64,000 bases of DNA, taken from Microvelia longipes (taxonomy: Eukaryota; Arthropoda; Insecta; Hemiptera; Veliidae). The stretch lies in NCBI GenBank assembly GCA_018340805.1, contig JACMZG010001913.1, forward strand, positions 35,662,011 through 35,726,010, in the 5' to 3' direction. Below the pieces are notes generated by a model. That model saw only the letters and a list, made by a program, of their open reading frames with translations. It was not told where the DNA came from and did no database searches. Shown here in pieces: positions 35,070-45,446 of this stretch (positions within the stretch are counted from its first letter, which is position 1; the number at the start of each line of letters is the position of its first letter). Both the position numbers and the translations under genes were made by a program.

Positions 35070-36960
35070 ATTGATTTATTTATGTGCATATTAAGTTTTG
35101 TAAACCTTCTTTTTTCGTGATCAGGAACCTCAAGAACGGAATTTGAACATCTTCTCCGGTCTCCCTCCGCTACACAAGCCAACTCAATATTGATTTTTTT
35201 CAAAGAAAATTCGCTGAAACTGGTCAATCCAAAGCAATAAGACTGCTCGGAAAAATGTCGAAAATGTCATGCTGACCAACCCACAGAGCTTAGAATCTTA
35301 ATCTCTAACACAGGACACAATTATAAAGGTAATTGACAAATAATCTCCTCTACCTAGTAGGGTTAATTTTTAACTACACTTGTTAAAACCACGTATGTCA
35401 ATCATTACCAGATCATCAACCTAACGTAAATAAATAATAACAATATTACTTTAAACAAGACAAAACATTTAAATACTTATAGCAATAGCGAAGAAAATAA
35501 TAACTAGTTTGTACGCCTTACTAACATTTAGTGTCTTTCCTCTCCTATTTTAATCACATAAGACACAAGATAAAGTTTAATTTTAAGAAACTTTTAAAAG
35601 TCTGGGCGTACTCCGAAATATATTGTTACGTATATAAAATAAAATCCAATTAAAGAAAAGACTAGCGATTAAACAGTTTCCCTACAAAATTTCACAGAAG
35701 GGTGCACCTGTTCTGCAAGCAGTCGGAATCTCCCAATGTTTAAAAGAAAATTGTTTAACGATAAATGTGCTACCGATTGGAAAGTGAATTACCTATAATG
35801 GTTAAAAAGAGGGATCCCCTAATAGTACGAATTTCCTAATGACAGGGAAGTGAATCTCGTAATAGTTTGAAAATAAATCTCATAATAGTTGAAATCTTTT
35901 AACAACTAGGAAGTTAATCTCCTATCGGTTGATTTAATATGTTATTACAATTAGGATGTGGATCTCCTCTGGATTGGAATCTTTTAAGGGTAAATAAGTT
36001 GATTGGGATTTTAGGAGAAATAAGCACATTAAATTATAATCTTACATTTTATTGTCAATCAAAAGCGGTTTTCTGAATCATAATTAGAATTTAATGAAGA
36101 CCCTGAAATATCTTTAAGGAAATTGTTTGCAGCCAAATTTATTGACTTGGAAAAGGATATTATGTCTGTGCCATATTGATTGAATTTGTTGGCTGGCTTC
36201 TGGCATGCAACGTGAAATTTTAATTTTAATTAGCTATTTAAAAATTGGCAAAGGGTAATGATGGCACTAAACGTCATGTACGACCAAAAAAAATTATGAA
36301 TCACAAAACAATTATCAACATGGCGTTGCCAAATGAAGTAAATGATTTGTAAAAATAATTTTCGTTGATTTATGTAAATGTTATCATTTTTTGGTTAAAT
36401 TGATCATTTGAATTGAAGACCAAGGAATACGTCAAGTTTCATATTATTTAGCATTAGTTCAATGGTTATTATGAATGTATGTAAAAAGAATGGTCAGGTC
36501 AAGTAAGACCTAGGTAACTAATCTATGGCTGGGTCTTCTTTTATACCCCTTTCCTTAATGACTGTCCAATTAAATGTGCTCTTTATACCACTCTGATATT
36601 TGAGCAAACTCACATATTTTTTCCAAGCAATTTCAGAGCAATCCAATTACAGTCAATCCAGACATTCTAAACCTTAGACTGCTAAAGGCCTCACATGCGC
36701 CAAGAAATTAATTGACTACAGATACAGATTTTTTATTACGATAAATTACATGTTGTAACAACCTGTACATTAATTGATTGACGTCTAATTCTTTACATGA
36801 AATGATGACAACGCATCTAGAATGTACCACACTTTTATGAAATAAATAGGTATAATAATTTTAGTATATCTATTAGAAAACAAAGCAAAACGTGTCTGAA
36901 GGTAAACTTACATGTTAATCGGAATTTTTCATACTTATATCGAATATTTCGTATTCAGAA
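35070..36960. other. Nothing recognised
   Basis: No gene, RNA or repeat boundary recognised in this 1.9 kb. A loose repetition of aatctcctaatagtt-like text at 35810-35950 is the only internal structure. Confidence 0.5.
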
Positions 36961-36969
36961 TTTGTCATA

Positions 36970-37580
36970 TTCGAGCCTAGCGAATTCGAAGCAGTGAGGA
37001 TGAGCCTAGCGAATTCGAAGCAGTGAGAACGAGCCTAGCGAATTCGAAGTAGTGAGGATGAGCCTAGCGAATTCGAAGTAGTGAGGATGAGCCTAGCGAA
37101 ATTCGAAGTAGTGAGGATGAGCCTAGCGAAATTCGAAGTAGTGAGGATGAGCCTAGCGAATTCGAAGAAGTGAGGATGAGCCTAGCGAATTCGAAGTAGT
37201 GAGGATGAGCCTAGCGAATTCGAAGCAGTGAGGACGAGCCTAGCGAATTCGAAGTAGTGAGGATGAGCCTAGCGAATTCGAAGTAGTGAGGATGAGCCTA
37301 GCGAAATCGAAGAGTGAGGAGAGCCTAGCGAATTCGAAGTAGTGAGGATGAGCCTAGCGAAAAGTCGCGAAATCGAAGTAGTGAGTGAGCCTAGCGATGA
37401 AGCCCTAGCGAAATCGAAGCAGTAAGGATGAGCCTAGCGAATTCGAAGCAGTAAGGATGAGCCTAGCGAATTCGAAGTAGTGAGGATGAGCCTAGCGAAT
37501 TCTAAGTAGTGAGGATGAGCCTAGCGAATTCTAAGTAGTGAGGATTAGCCTAGCGAATTCGAAGTAGTGAGGATGAGCTT
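36970..37580 (+). repeat. 29-bp tandem array within family A
   Basis: About 20 units of gatgagcctagcgaattcg plus aagtagtgag. Variants include attc/aattc (30 bp), cagtgagaac, and a scrambled stretch at 37300-37420 with partial units. The unit is a variant of the family A core gaggacgagcgaagcgagtc-cgaag. The array ends into gaggtaccccgttccc, the usual family A border. Confidence 0.9.
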
Positions 37581-37960
37581 AGAGAACCCAATAGAGCGAA
37601 GAAATATTTCGAGGTACCCCGTTCCCAATGTTTTTTTTCTTTTCTTCACTTGTGACTCAAGGTATAAAGAGAAGCAGTACTGCGTGGATTTTAAAACCTA
37701 AAAGTGATATTATTTGAGCAAAATTATCCGTTTGAAATGTTTTAAATCCCTAATCTATTTTTACCGTGCTTTCTTTTTCTACCCGTATGTGTATGTATAT
37801 GTGAGAGTATTTGTATCTCTTATCATTGCAACCTCAAGTGTATTTACACAAGAGAGTAGTGACTTAATCAATCATTATAAATCAACATTCAGGCGAAATT
37901 GTTTTAAACAAAAATTAAATGAAATTAATATGACGCACAGGTATATCTAATTTATATCTT
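37581..37960 (-). repeat. Family A flank beside the 29-bp array
   Basis: Contains ttcgaggtaccccgttccc, then gtatttgtatctcttatcattgc and gtgtatttacacaagagag in reverse orientation. The 78-codon frame at 37714 lies inside this repeat. Confidence 0.55.
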
Positions 37961-38454
37961 TCCCATATTTATAACAATAATAATTAAAAATAATTAAAAT
38001 TCTCTTCCCGCCAAGAACAAACAAACCGCAACTTTTAACTAAAATCTAAATTTTTAGACGTATTTTCAAAAGTAAGTTTGTTTGAAGTGCCAGGTCATAT
38101 GAAAAGGGTATTTGGTGGAAATTACAGAGTTTAGAGCAACGATATTACAGTAACCATGTAAACTCTGTATGTAGTTAATAAATATGACGTCATAGGAAAT
38201 AGATAAAGTCCTCATGATGTATGCGATGAAGATCGATTAGTCTCTAATATAGATAAGTGCAGATGCAAAATTAAAGAAGACACGATTTTAACCATGAATT
38301 TGAAAACGGTTCCAAACAAAATCTACTCTTATGACGCCTATACTTCACAAGACAAGTTTCTCCAAAAAAAAATCGCTAAAAAGCTTAGGTCTGTTTTTAA
38401 AAAACAGGCAATTTTATCTCGACTGTTGTAAATTAGTGATCTGGTAGAAATCAA

Positions 38455-38560
38455 AATATCGTTACATCATTATACCGCCGGGGTTTATCATTGCAACGTC
38501 AACGTCCAGTGTATTTACACGAGAGAGAAGCGATTCTTCTTAAGAGTCACAAGATTTACA
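38455..38560 (-). repeat. Family A scrap
   Basis: ggtttatcattgcaacgtc and agtgtatttacacgagagag match the 37.8-kb copy. Confidence 0.5.
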
Positions 38561-38710
38561 AGATTAGCGAAACTTTTCCAAAGGAAATTCCCTAAAAAAA
38601 ATTATATTATAACTTATAGTTGTAATATTAGGAAAGGTGACAGGCCACACAGAGCCCAAGTTACTATAAAAAATGTTGTATTTACTGCAAGTTGAAGAAG
38701 CAATAGAAGA

Positions 38711-39015
38711 ATCAGCTACCGTCGATACTTGCTGTTAGACATTAATATCCCTGAACCGGTTTCGGCATAACGCCATCATCAGCAGGCGGAGCAAAACTCG
38801 AGCTCTCAACTAATAAAGTTATATCAGTGAATAACTTCTAGTCTCAATGAATTACTAGAAGTTATTCACTGATATGACTTTATTAGTTGAAAGCTCGAGT
38901 GTCGCCCCGCTTGCTGATGATGGTGTTATGCCAAAACCGGTCCAGAGATATTCATATCCAACAGCAAGTATCGACGGTATCGACAAGTATCAAACAGCAA
39001 GTAGCTGATTCATCG
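38711..39015. mobile_element. Foldback of two ribozyme-bearing termini
   Basis: A long inverted repeat. The left arm is about 38711-38843 and the right arm about 38855-39015, meeting at actagaagttattcactg and its complement with an 11-bp centre. Shared landmarks inward from each end are cgatacttgctgtt, a hammerhead motif, gctcgag and caactaataaag. The right arm carries an extra partial repeat of its outer end (gtatcgac...aacagcaagtagctgattc). There is no coding sequence. The plan is the same as at 1371-1690, and the sequence is related to 12120-12361. Confidence 0.7.
38749..38786 (-). ncRNA. Hammerhead ribozyme, type I, best in window
   Basis: Read on the minus strand: stem I CCTG, core CTGATGA (38782-38776), T, stem II GGC-GTTAT-GCC, GAAA (38763-38760), a palindromic stem III ACCGGT, cleavage-site T (38754), and stem I closing strand CAGG (38753-38750). 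Every conserved core base is present and both stems pair perfectly. A stem III this short and self-complementary is known in hammerheads of Penelope-like elements, which are thought to act as dimers. The opposite arm (38905-38950) has GAAA changed to AAAA and should be inactive. Confidence 0.75.
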
Positions 39016-39319
39016 ATTATTATATTAAGTTACTACTTAAACAAAACAATGGAAAGTTTAAACAGATCCTTCAGTCCAAAATTTGAATGTCGATTATCAC
39101 GGACGCAGTAGATAAGTTTTTTATCCCGCACATAATTTCCATTCCTCGCATTGGTACAATTCGAACTTTCTGGGTGGTAGCTTAATGCGCTATTTGTTAC
39201 AGCATCAAGGCACACCAAGTTCATCACATTATATTTCAGGATTTTTTTTTACAAAACCTTGTAAGAAAACCACTCATTTTCAACCACAGTTGCTAATTTT
39301 ATTACGGGACTAAAAAATT

Positions 39320-39480
39320 ATTACCACACCATGTAGCGGTGAAGCAAGTAAAACATATACTATCCTGAGAGGGATTTCAACCCCAGTCAGAACAGGTATA
39401 GTTGTTCAGCTGAAAACGCATTGGCTAGAAGGGTCCAACTGCGTGGCCTATTAGCCAGTCTTTGTTTCCAACCCTATTAT
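39320..39480 (+). mobile_element. SINE-like fragment
   Basis: accatgtagcggtgaagc (A-box-like), gggatttcaaccccag (B-box-like), then gaagggtccaactgcgtggcc, which resembles the gggcccaacaacgtggcc 3' block of family E. It is truncated and diverged. Confidence 0.45.
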
Positions 39481-40009
39481 TTTAACAAGAACGTAAAGCA
39501 AAACCAAAAACCACTTTTCAGCTCATATTTCCACCTAATGGCTCGGGACCATAATTATAATGTCCATCCAGTATTAACAATAAAAACCATCAACTCCGTC
39601 TTTTCCACAAGATTTTTATTTATTAAGGCAGAACCGGCTTTCAGCTTTCAACTGTCCAGGACCTCTGTTAAGAGTTTGGAGATTACTCAAAACACACACA
39701 CACACACACATTATTAACACATGTTTTGTATCCCTTGAACAAAGCTGGTTCATTTGATACAGTGTTAGAGATTTGGGATGCGAGATATTTCATTCACACG
39801 TCAAGGAATCAACTGCTCTTCTCTCACACTAAAGCTATGTCTCCATACGAAACTATTCCCTTTCCTGAGACTCTCAGAATTGCTCAACAATTTATTGCCC
39901 CTTTGAATTGTACTTAGATTGTAACAAAGCCCTGTACGGATTTTCTATGTCTTAGATAATAAATCAAGCTGTAAAATGAAAGCCGAGAAGTTTAAGTCTC
40001 TAGCAAGAA

Positions 40010-40155
<146 letters not shown>

Positions 40156-40179
40156 GTATATACTCTTTGTCTCTAGACA

Positions 40180-40535
40180 CTAAGAGACAACTCTTTAGTT
40201 TAAATTGTCATTCAATAAAAATATAAAAAGTGTTATCAACATAACTTTAAAGAAAACGTGTGCGTAGGACCTTGGAACTTTTTAAATAAATAAATAAATA
40301 ATTTATTTCTCACTAATTTACAGTTATAGAATAAAGTTGTATCTTTTGACAATATTATATAATAAATTATTTGAGTAAAATTAATATTCATAATAATGTA
40401 CAATTTTTGATATAATTAAATATTACAATTTTGACAGAGGTGAGCGCCCCCAAAAAGCATAAGGCTTGAACTAGGGGGCGGCCGCTATGTATGACATTGT
40501 TATATATATATAGTTTCAGTACCATGCAAAGTACC
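40180..40535. repeat. Single unit of the 95-bp repeat plus linker
   Basis: 40192-40277 carries one diverged copy of the neighbouring array unit (ttagtttaaattgtcattca...gaccttggaac). The linker holds (AAAT)n and a GC-rich inverted patch, gcgcccccaaaaagc / actagggggcggccgc, at about 40443-40487. Confidence 0.6.
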
Positions 40536-40540
40536 ATTTT

Positions 40541-41015
40541 ATGACACATTAGTTTAAATTGTCATTAATAAAATTATAAAAAGTGTTATCAACATAACTT
40601 TAAAGAAAACGTGTGCGTAGGACCTTGGAACTTTTTATGACACATTAGTTTAAATTGTCATTAATAAAATTATAAAAAGTGTTATCAACATAACTTTAAA
40701 GAAAACGTGTGCGTAGGACCTTGTAACTTTTTATGACACATTAGTTTAAATTGTCATTAATAAAATTATAAAAGTGTTATCAACATAACTTTAAAGAAAA
40801 CGTGTGCGTAGGACCTTGGAACTTTTTATGACACATTAGTTTAAATTGTCATTAATAAATTATAAAAAGTGTTATCAACATAACTTTAAAGAAAACGTGT
40901 GCGTAGACCTTGTAACTTTTTATGACACATTAGTTTAAATTGTCATTAATAAAATTATAAAAGTGTTATCAACATAACTTTAAAGAAAACGTGTGCGTAG
41001 GACCTTGGAACTTTG
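40541..41015. repeat. 95-bp tandem array
   Basis: Five units beginning atgacacattag at 40541, 40637, 40733, 40828 and 40922. Units are 94-96 bp and differ mainly in A/G run lengths. Confidence 0.9.
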
Positions 41016-41019
41016 TATT

Positions 41020-41255
41020 TTCTCCTTATTCTCCTTATTTGCTACGTTCATCTTATCTACTTCGGACTTGCTTCGCTCGCCATCAGAATAAAAAAAGTCG
41101 TCTTTTTTCGCTCGTCCTTAGACAGTAAATACATTCTCCTTATTCCTCGCGGTAACCAATTCACGCGCTGGCTTCGCTAGAAACAGCTTAGCATTTATGA
41201 TCTAACAAAAACCGCAGATATACTCGCCGCAATAAAAAAAACTTATTATATTAAT
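41020..41255 (+). repeat. Family A copy, left part (split by PLE)
   Basis: Family A core in reverse-complement form (ctacttcggacttgcttcgc, tttttcgctcgtcc) and then gatctaacaaaaaccgcag, gatatactcgccgc. The copy is interrupted at 41255 and resumes at 45070 with caacttaattac and gtaatgctgacaatgagaac. This order matches 10350-10975, so it proves the insertion. Confidence 0.7.
41243..41255. repeat. PLE target-site duplication, left
   Basis: ttattatattaat, identical to 45057-45069. It is AT-rich, but the family A copy on both sides supports it. Confidence 0.65.
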
Positions 41256-41339
41256 ATTTGAATTATAAGCGCTAGTGGATTTTATACCATAAGGATGTAA
41301 ATAAAAGTCTATCCACAAATAAATTTCAACCAATGTAAT

Positions 41340-41388
41340 GATGACAAAACCGGCTTTCAACCTAATACAGGTCATCCTCAGTGCCTAC
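41340..41388 (-). ncRNA. PLE hammerhead ribozyme, left terminus
   Basis: Exact reverse complement of the motif at 44961-45010, described there. Confidence 0.65.
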
Positions 41389-41525
41389 AAACAAGAGGAC
41401 GAAAAAATTAAAAAGCACGAAAAACAACAAAACCAAAAAAATAAAATAAAACAAATATAAGAAATAAAAAATAAATAAAAGACTAAAAACTGTAAAAAAT
41501 ATAAACATTTACCGGTGAGAAGAAG

Positions 41526-42155
41526 CTAATTTTTCCTCTTGAGTCTTGTTACAAGATTTGAGACTGGATGCAGACTGACTTTATCAATTTGAAGTGGGGA
41601 GACGGAACGTATTAATTCTTTGATTAGAACTGAGCAGGCGCATCTCTCATTCAGGTTATCATCGCCTAAAGCCTTTTGACTCCGCGCAATTTCAAATTTC
41701 TCAAGCGAGTCCATTTTTTGGGCCTTTAGTAATACGATGAAGAATGCCAACCTTGTGATCGCTATTTTTATGCCCCATACGCTGAATATGTTGATAAAAT
41801 TACTACTATTCTCGGTCTTTAACGTAGATTCGCGGACGTGCTCGCCCGCCCTTGTAGAGATATTCCTACCAGTTTGGCCAACATATTGCGCGTCACAAGC
41901 ACCACACCGCATTACATAGACTCCACAGCTATCCTCAAACTTAATCGGGTCCTTAACATGCGAGAGATGAGTGCGTAAGGTAGTAGGAACGCTGAAACTC
42001 ACTCTATGATTATTCCTTTGCAAAACACTAGCTACTTTATTTGAAATATCACCTATATAAGGAACCGACCATATCTTGGGTACCACGACTTGCATTATTA
42101 ACTCCCATATTTCGAAGCACCATTTGCTTAGTTTTTCTACTAACGAGTTTATCAA
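41526..42155 (-). pseudogene. PLE GIY-YIG endonuclease part, minus copy
   Basis: 209 codons, matching the plus copy at 44194-44823. The GIY-YIG part reads GVYVM...QYVGQTGR, followed by an Arg-containing STRAGEH. Between about 41715 and 41805 the frame differs from the plus copy because a T run is one shorter and an A run one longer. The two changes cancel and replace about 30 residues, including the ones after the conserved core. The protein would probably be inactive if the difference is real. Confidence 0.85.
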
Positions 42156-42465
42156 TTATGGAGACATCATAGCCATTTTTTTGTTTGCTATGTATTTAAT
42201 AGTAGATAATTCAATATCGTACGCATCCGTACCAAGAGGATAATACACAAGCCGATGAACCATTGAGTTAAAAGCCGCCATTTTGTGACTCCACGGGTGA
42301 CATGAACGGGCATTAATGACTGCATCTGTTGCAGTAGGCTTACGATAAACCTTATACTGTAGAGTATCGTTAAATCTGGTTACAGTTAGGTCCAGGAAAT
42401 TAAGGCTTTGTTAACTTCTATCTCACATGTAAATTTAATTGAATGATAACAACTATTGAGGTAAT

Positions 42466-43233
42466 CTAAAAATTGTTCAATTCAGGTAAACTACCAGTCC
42501 AGATTATAAAAATATCGTCAACATAGCGGCGCCATTTTAAAATATATTTATAGTAAACATTAACAGCATGAGTTACAAAATTAGTATAAAAATTGTGCAT
42601 AAAAACGTCGGCTGCTAGTCCAGACAACGGAGCACCCATAGCCAAACCAGTACCTCCTGAATAAAGTTCACCATCAAAAAGAAAATAATTTTGGCTAAAA
42701 CATAACTCCAGAAGTTCAATGAACTCTTGGTTCAGGATCTTATCGGCAGATGACCTATGCAACACTCTAGTCATAAGGAAAAAACTTATATCCGATGGGA
42801 CGTTGGTGAAAAGGTTGACCACATCAAACGATACCAAAATGGCATTAGCCGGAAGTTTGGTGTCTTGAAGAGATTGAGTAAAATCTAAAGAATTCTTAAC
42901 TGAGTCTATCGCTTTAAAATTGGTTATCTGATAAAACTTGGTATTTAAATTTTTACTTAACAATTCAGTGACTGGACCGCAATAAGATACGACCGGTCTT
43001 ATACTATTATTCTTGTGAACTTTAATTGAGCCGTACAGTCTCGGAGGTAACGGGTTCATATTTATAAGCGAGCCTTTATAAAAGTTATCAGCAAAAACAA
43101 ATTTACTATTATTTAATGCTTTACGTAATTTGCCCTGGAGGTCTGAGGTAGGGTCCTCGGCAATGCTGATCTTATTAAAATTATTAGATACCAGGAAATT
43201 AGTAACTTTGTCGATGTATAACTGTTTTTTCAT
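42466..43233 (-). pseudogene. PLE reverse transcriptase, minus copy
   Basis: 255 codons holding the catalytic fingers and palm: YGSIKVHK (67-74), motif A FDVVNLFTNVP with Asp137, motif B GLAMGAPLSG (196-205) and motif C YVDD (237-240). The substrate is the element's own RNA. The PLE group is related to telomerase and uses a GIY-YIG nuclease to prime. The frame stops just after YVDD because one A is missing from a run (about 42465), and it is also broken upstream near 43250 by a missing G. The plus copy reads through the first site. Confidence 0.9.
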
Positions 43234-43249
43234 TACTACTGTTGAGTTG

Positions 43250-43549
43250 CCTTATCAGCCTTAATAACTATAAGATCTTGTTCCGTTATTTTTTCTTTAA
43301 ACTAATAAGGACTTTCTGTTCTTTAAACATATTAGATTTATTTCTAGTGCTATATTGTTTAGGTTTATTAAAGAACTTTTTAATGGTTTTAGCACAGTCA
43401 AATTTTATGATATCATCATTAGTAATAGAATCAACAGCAGTAGTAAACTGGATTAAATCGCTTTCAGATATGAAACGTTGAGGAGAGTATTTAAGGCCAC
43501 AGTCAAGCAAATCCATTTCCTCTGTAGTAAAGGGATTAGGTCCATTCAT
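43250..43549 (-). pseudogene. PLE N-terminal region, minus copy
   Basis: 87 codons (MNGPNPFTTEEMDLLD...) followed, across a frameshift, by DLIVIKADK. The latter is the conserved ADKG region that precedes the RT fingers in PLEs. This part exists only in the minus copy. The N-terminal start is uncertain because the frame is also disturbed upstream, at 43550-43730. Confidence 0.7.
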
Positions 43550-43736
43550 AACTATAATAGTACGAGGGTAAATGAATGAACTGACTCCAAGGAGGTAGTG
43601 GGGGTCCAGATATAGATGCGACTGACTGTGAAATAACGGATCGGACTCGTAGTGAGAGGCGGAGTACTATCATGATCAATATTATGATTATAAGTGTTAT
43701 TATTTTTTAAACGATCTATTTTAGTTTTTATGCACT

Positions 43737-44300
43737 ATGTCAGTTTTTATGCACAATTTTTATACTAATTTTGTAACTCATGCTGTTAATGTTTACTATA
43801 AATATATTTTAAAATGGCGCCGCTATGTTGACGATATTTTTATAATCTGGACTGGTAGTTTACCTGAATTGAACAAATTTTTAGATTACCTCAATAGTTG
43901 TTATCATTCAATTAAATTTACATGTGAGATAGAAGTTAACAAAAGCCTTAATTTCCTGGACCTAACTGTAACCAGATTTAACGATACTCTACAGTATAAG
44001 GTTTATCGTAAGCCTACTGCAACAGATGCAGTCATTAATGCCCGTTCATGTCACCCGTGGAGTCACAAAATGGCGGCTTTTAACTCAATGGTTCATCGGC
44101 TTGTGTATTATCCTCTTGGTACGGATGCGTACGATATTGAATTATCTACTATTAAATACATAGCAAACAAAAATGGCTATGATGTCTCCATAATTGATAA
44201 ACTCGTTAGTAGAAAAACTAAGCAAATGGTGCTTCGAAATATGGGAGTTAATAATGCAAGTCGTGGTACCCAAGATATGGTCGGTTCCTTATATAGGTGA
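43737..44300 (+). pseudogene. PLE RT C-terminal part, plus copy (truncated)
   Basis: Begins just after RT motif B (VFMHNFYTNFVTH) and includes the YVDD box (RRYVDDIFIIW), then the thumb and linker (SIKFTCEIEVNKSLNFLDLT). Motifs A and B are missing because the copy is truncated, so it cannot encode an active RT. The frame ends at 44300. Continuation into the endonuclease requires a frame change around 44200-44290. The same break is present in the minus copy. Confidence 0.85.
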
Positions 44301-44823
44301 TATTTCAAATAAAGTAGCTAGTGTTTTGCAAAGGAATAATCATAGAGTGAGTTTCAGCGTTCCTACTACCTTACGCACTCATCTCTCGCATGTTAAGGAC
44401 CCGATTAAGTTTGAGGATAGCTGTGGAGTCTATGTAATGCGGTGTGGTGCTTGTGACGCGCAATATGTTGGCCAAACTGGTAGGAATATCTCTACAAGGG
44501 CGGGCGAGCACGTCCGCGAATCTACGTTAAAGACCGAGAATAGTAGTAATTTTTATCAACATATTCAGCGTATGGGGCATAAAAATAGCGATCACAAGGT
44601 TGGCATTCTTCATCGTATTACTAAAGGCCCAAAAATGGACTCGCTTGAGAAATTTGAAATTGCGCGGAGTCAAAAGGCTTTAGGCGATGATAACCTGAAT
44701 GAGAGATGCGCCTGCTCAGTTCTAATCAAAGAATTAATACGTTCCGTCTCCCCACTTCAAATTGATAAAGTCAGTCTGCATCCAGTCTCAAATCTTGTAA
44801 CAAGACTCAAGAGGAAAAATTAG
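44194..44823 (+). pseudogene. PLE GIY-YIG endonuclease part, plus copy
   Basis: 209 codons, with the GIY-YIG domain from about residue 77 (GVYVMRCGACDAQYVGQTGR, then STRAGEHVRES and FYQHIQRMGHK). The spacing of the two tyrosines, the Arg and the downstream Glu/His fits PLE endonucleases. A CxxC pair sits inside the GIY-YIG segment. The domain looks intact, but it is separated from its RT by a frame change. Confidence 0.88.
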
Positions 44824-44960
44824 CTTCTTCTCACCGGTAAATGTTTATATTTTTTACAGTTTTTAGTCTTTTATTTATTTTTTATTTCTTATATTTGTTT
44901 TATTTTATTTTTTTGGTTTGTTGTTTTTCGTGCTTTTTTAATTTTTTCGTCCTCTTGTTT

Positions 44961-45010
44961 GTAGGCACTGAGGATGACCTGTATTAGGTTGAAAGCCGGT
45001 TTTGTCATCA
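44961..45010 (+). ncRNA. PLE hammerhead ribozyme, right terminus
   Basis: Stem I GGCA (44964-44967), core CTGAGGA (44968-44974, with G at the variable seventh position), T, stem II GACCT-GTATT-AGGTT (one G·U), GAAA (44991-44994), palindrome-like stem III AGCCGGTT, cleavage-site T (45002), and TGTC closing stem I. All invariant core bases are present. Hammerheads in Penelope-like termini are published (Cervera and De la Peña). This copy follows that plan. Confidence 0.68.
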
Positions 45011-45056
45011 TTACATTGGTTGAAATTTATTTGTGGATAGACTTTTATTTACATCC

Positions 45057-45069
45057 TTATTATATTAAT
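45057..45069. repeat. PLE target-site duplication, right
   Basis: ttattatattaat, identical to 41243-41255. Family A sequence resumes immediately after it. Confidence 0.65.
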
Positions 45070-45446
45070 TTTTTACGCAAAAGAGTACACTTATATAAAT
45101 TTCAACTTAATTACATTTTTTTCGATTTAAAAAAAAACGTATAAAAGTCATACGGTACAAATTAAAGTAATGCTGACAATGAGAACAAAATTGGCGCATA
45201 TGTTGTTCTTATATATGACTATATCCGTGCCGAATCTCAAATTGATCAAGACATTTTCCACGTTTTCTATACATGAATGCATGTTTGCAAAATTTCGAAT
45301 CAATTGACACATCCTCGTTTTATAAATTTTCGACTTTTTTGCTGGTTAAGTTTCAACACTTGGCATAAATACACGGAGTAATTGTGTCTATTTATGTGTT
45401 CGTTTGTTTGTGTCTTATAACAGACACAAACAAAAACATGTGTGTA
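45070..45446 (+). repeat. Family A copy, middle part
   Basis: Continues the copy broken by the PLE: aatttcaacttaattac, aagtaatgctgacaatgag, gccgaatctcaaattgatc and gtttcaacacttggcataaa. It is broken again by a LINE at 45447, after acatgtgtgta (45436-45446). Confidence 0.7.

Larger units (their letters stand above)
41256..45056. mobile_element. Head-to-head Penelope-like element
   Basis: Two copies of one Penelope-like retroelement point outward. The minus-strand copy is about 41289-43737 and the 5'-truncated plus-strand copy is about 43744-45060. Their common 1.32 kb forms an inverted repeat that is nearly free of substitutions. The left end has a 33-bp extension (41256-41288) between the TSD and the repeat, like the short extension known for Penelope termini. 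The central join shows two copies of agtttttatgcac (43729 and 43741), so the truncation occurred at microhomology. Together they form a ribozyme-bearing terminus at each outer end. Confidence 0.85.

Noticed and set aside
36970..37580. CRISPR-like regular repeat
   Set aside because: The 29-bp units are directly tandem, with no unique spacers, in an animal genome.
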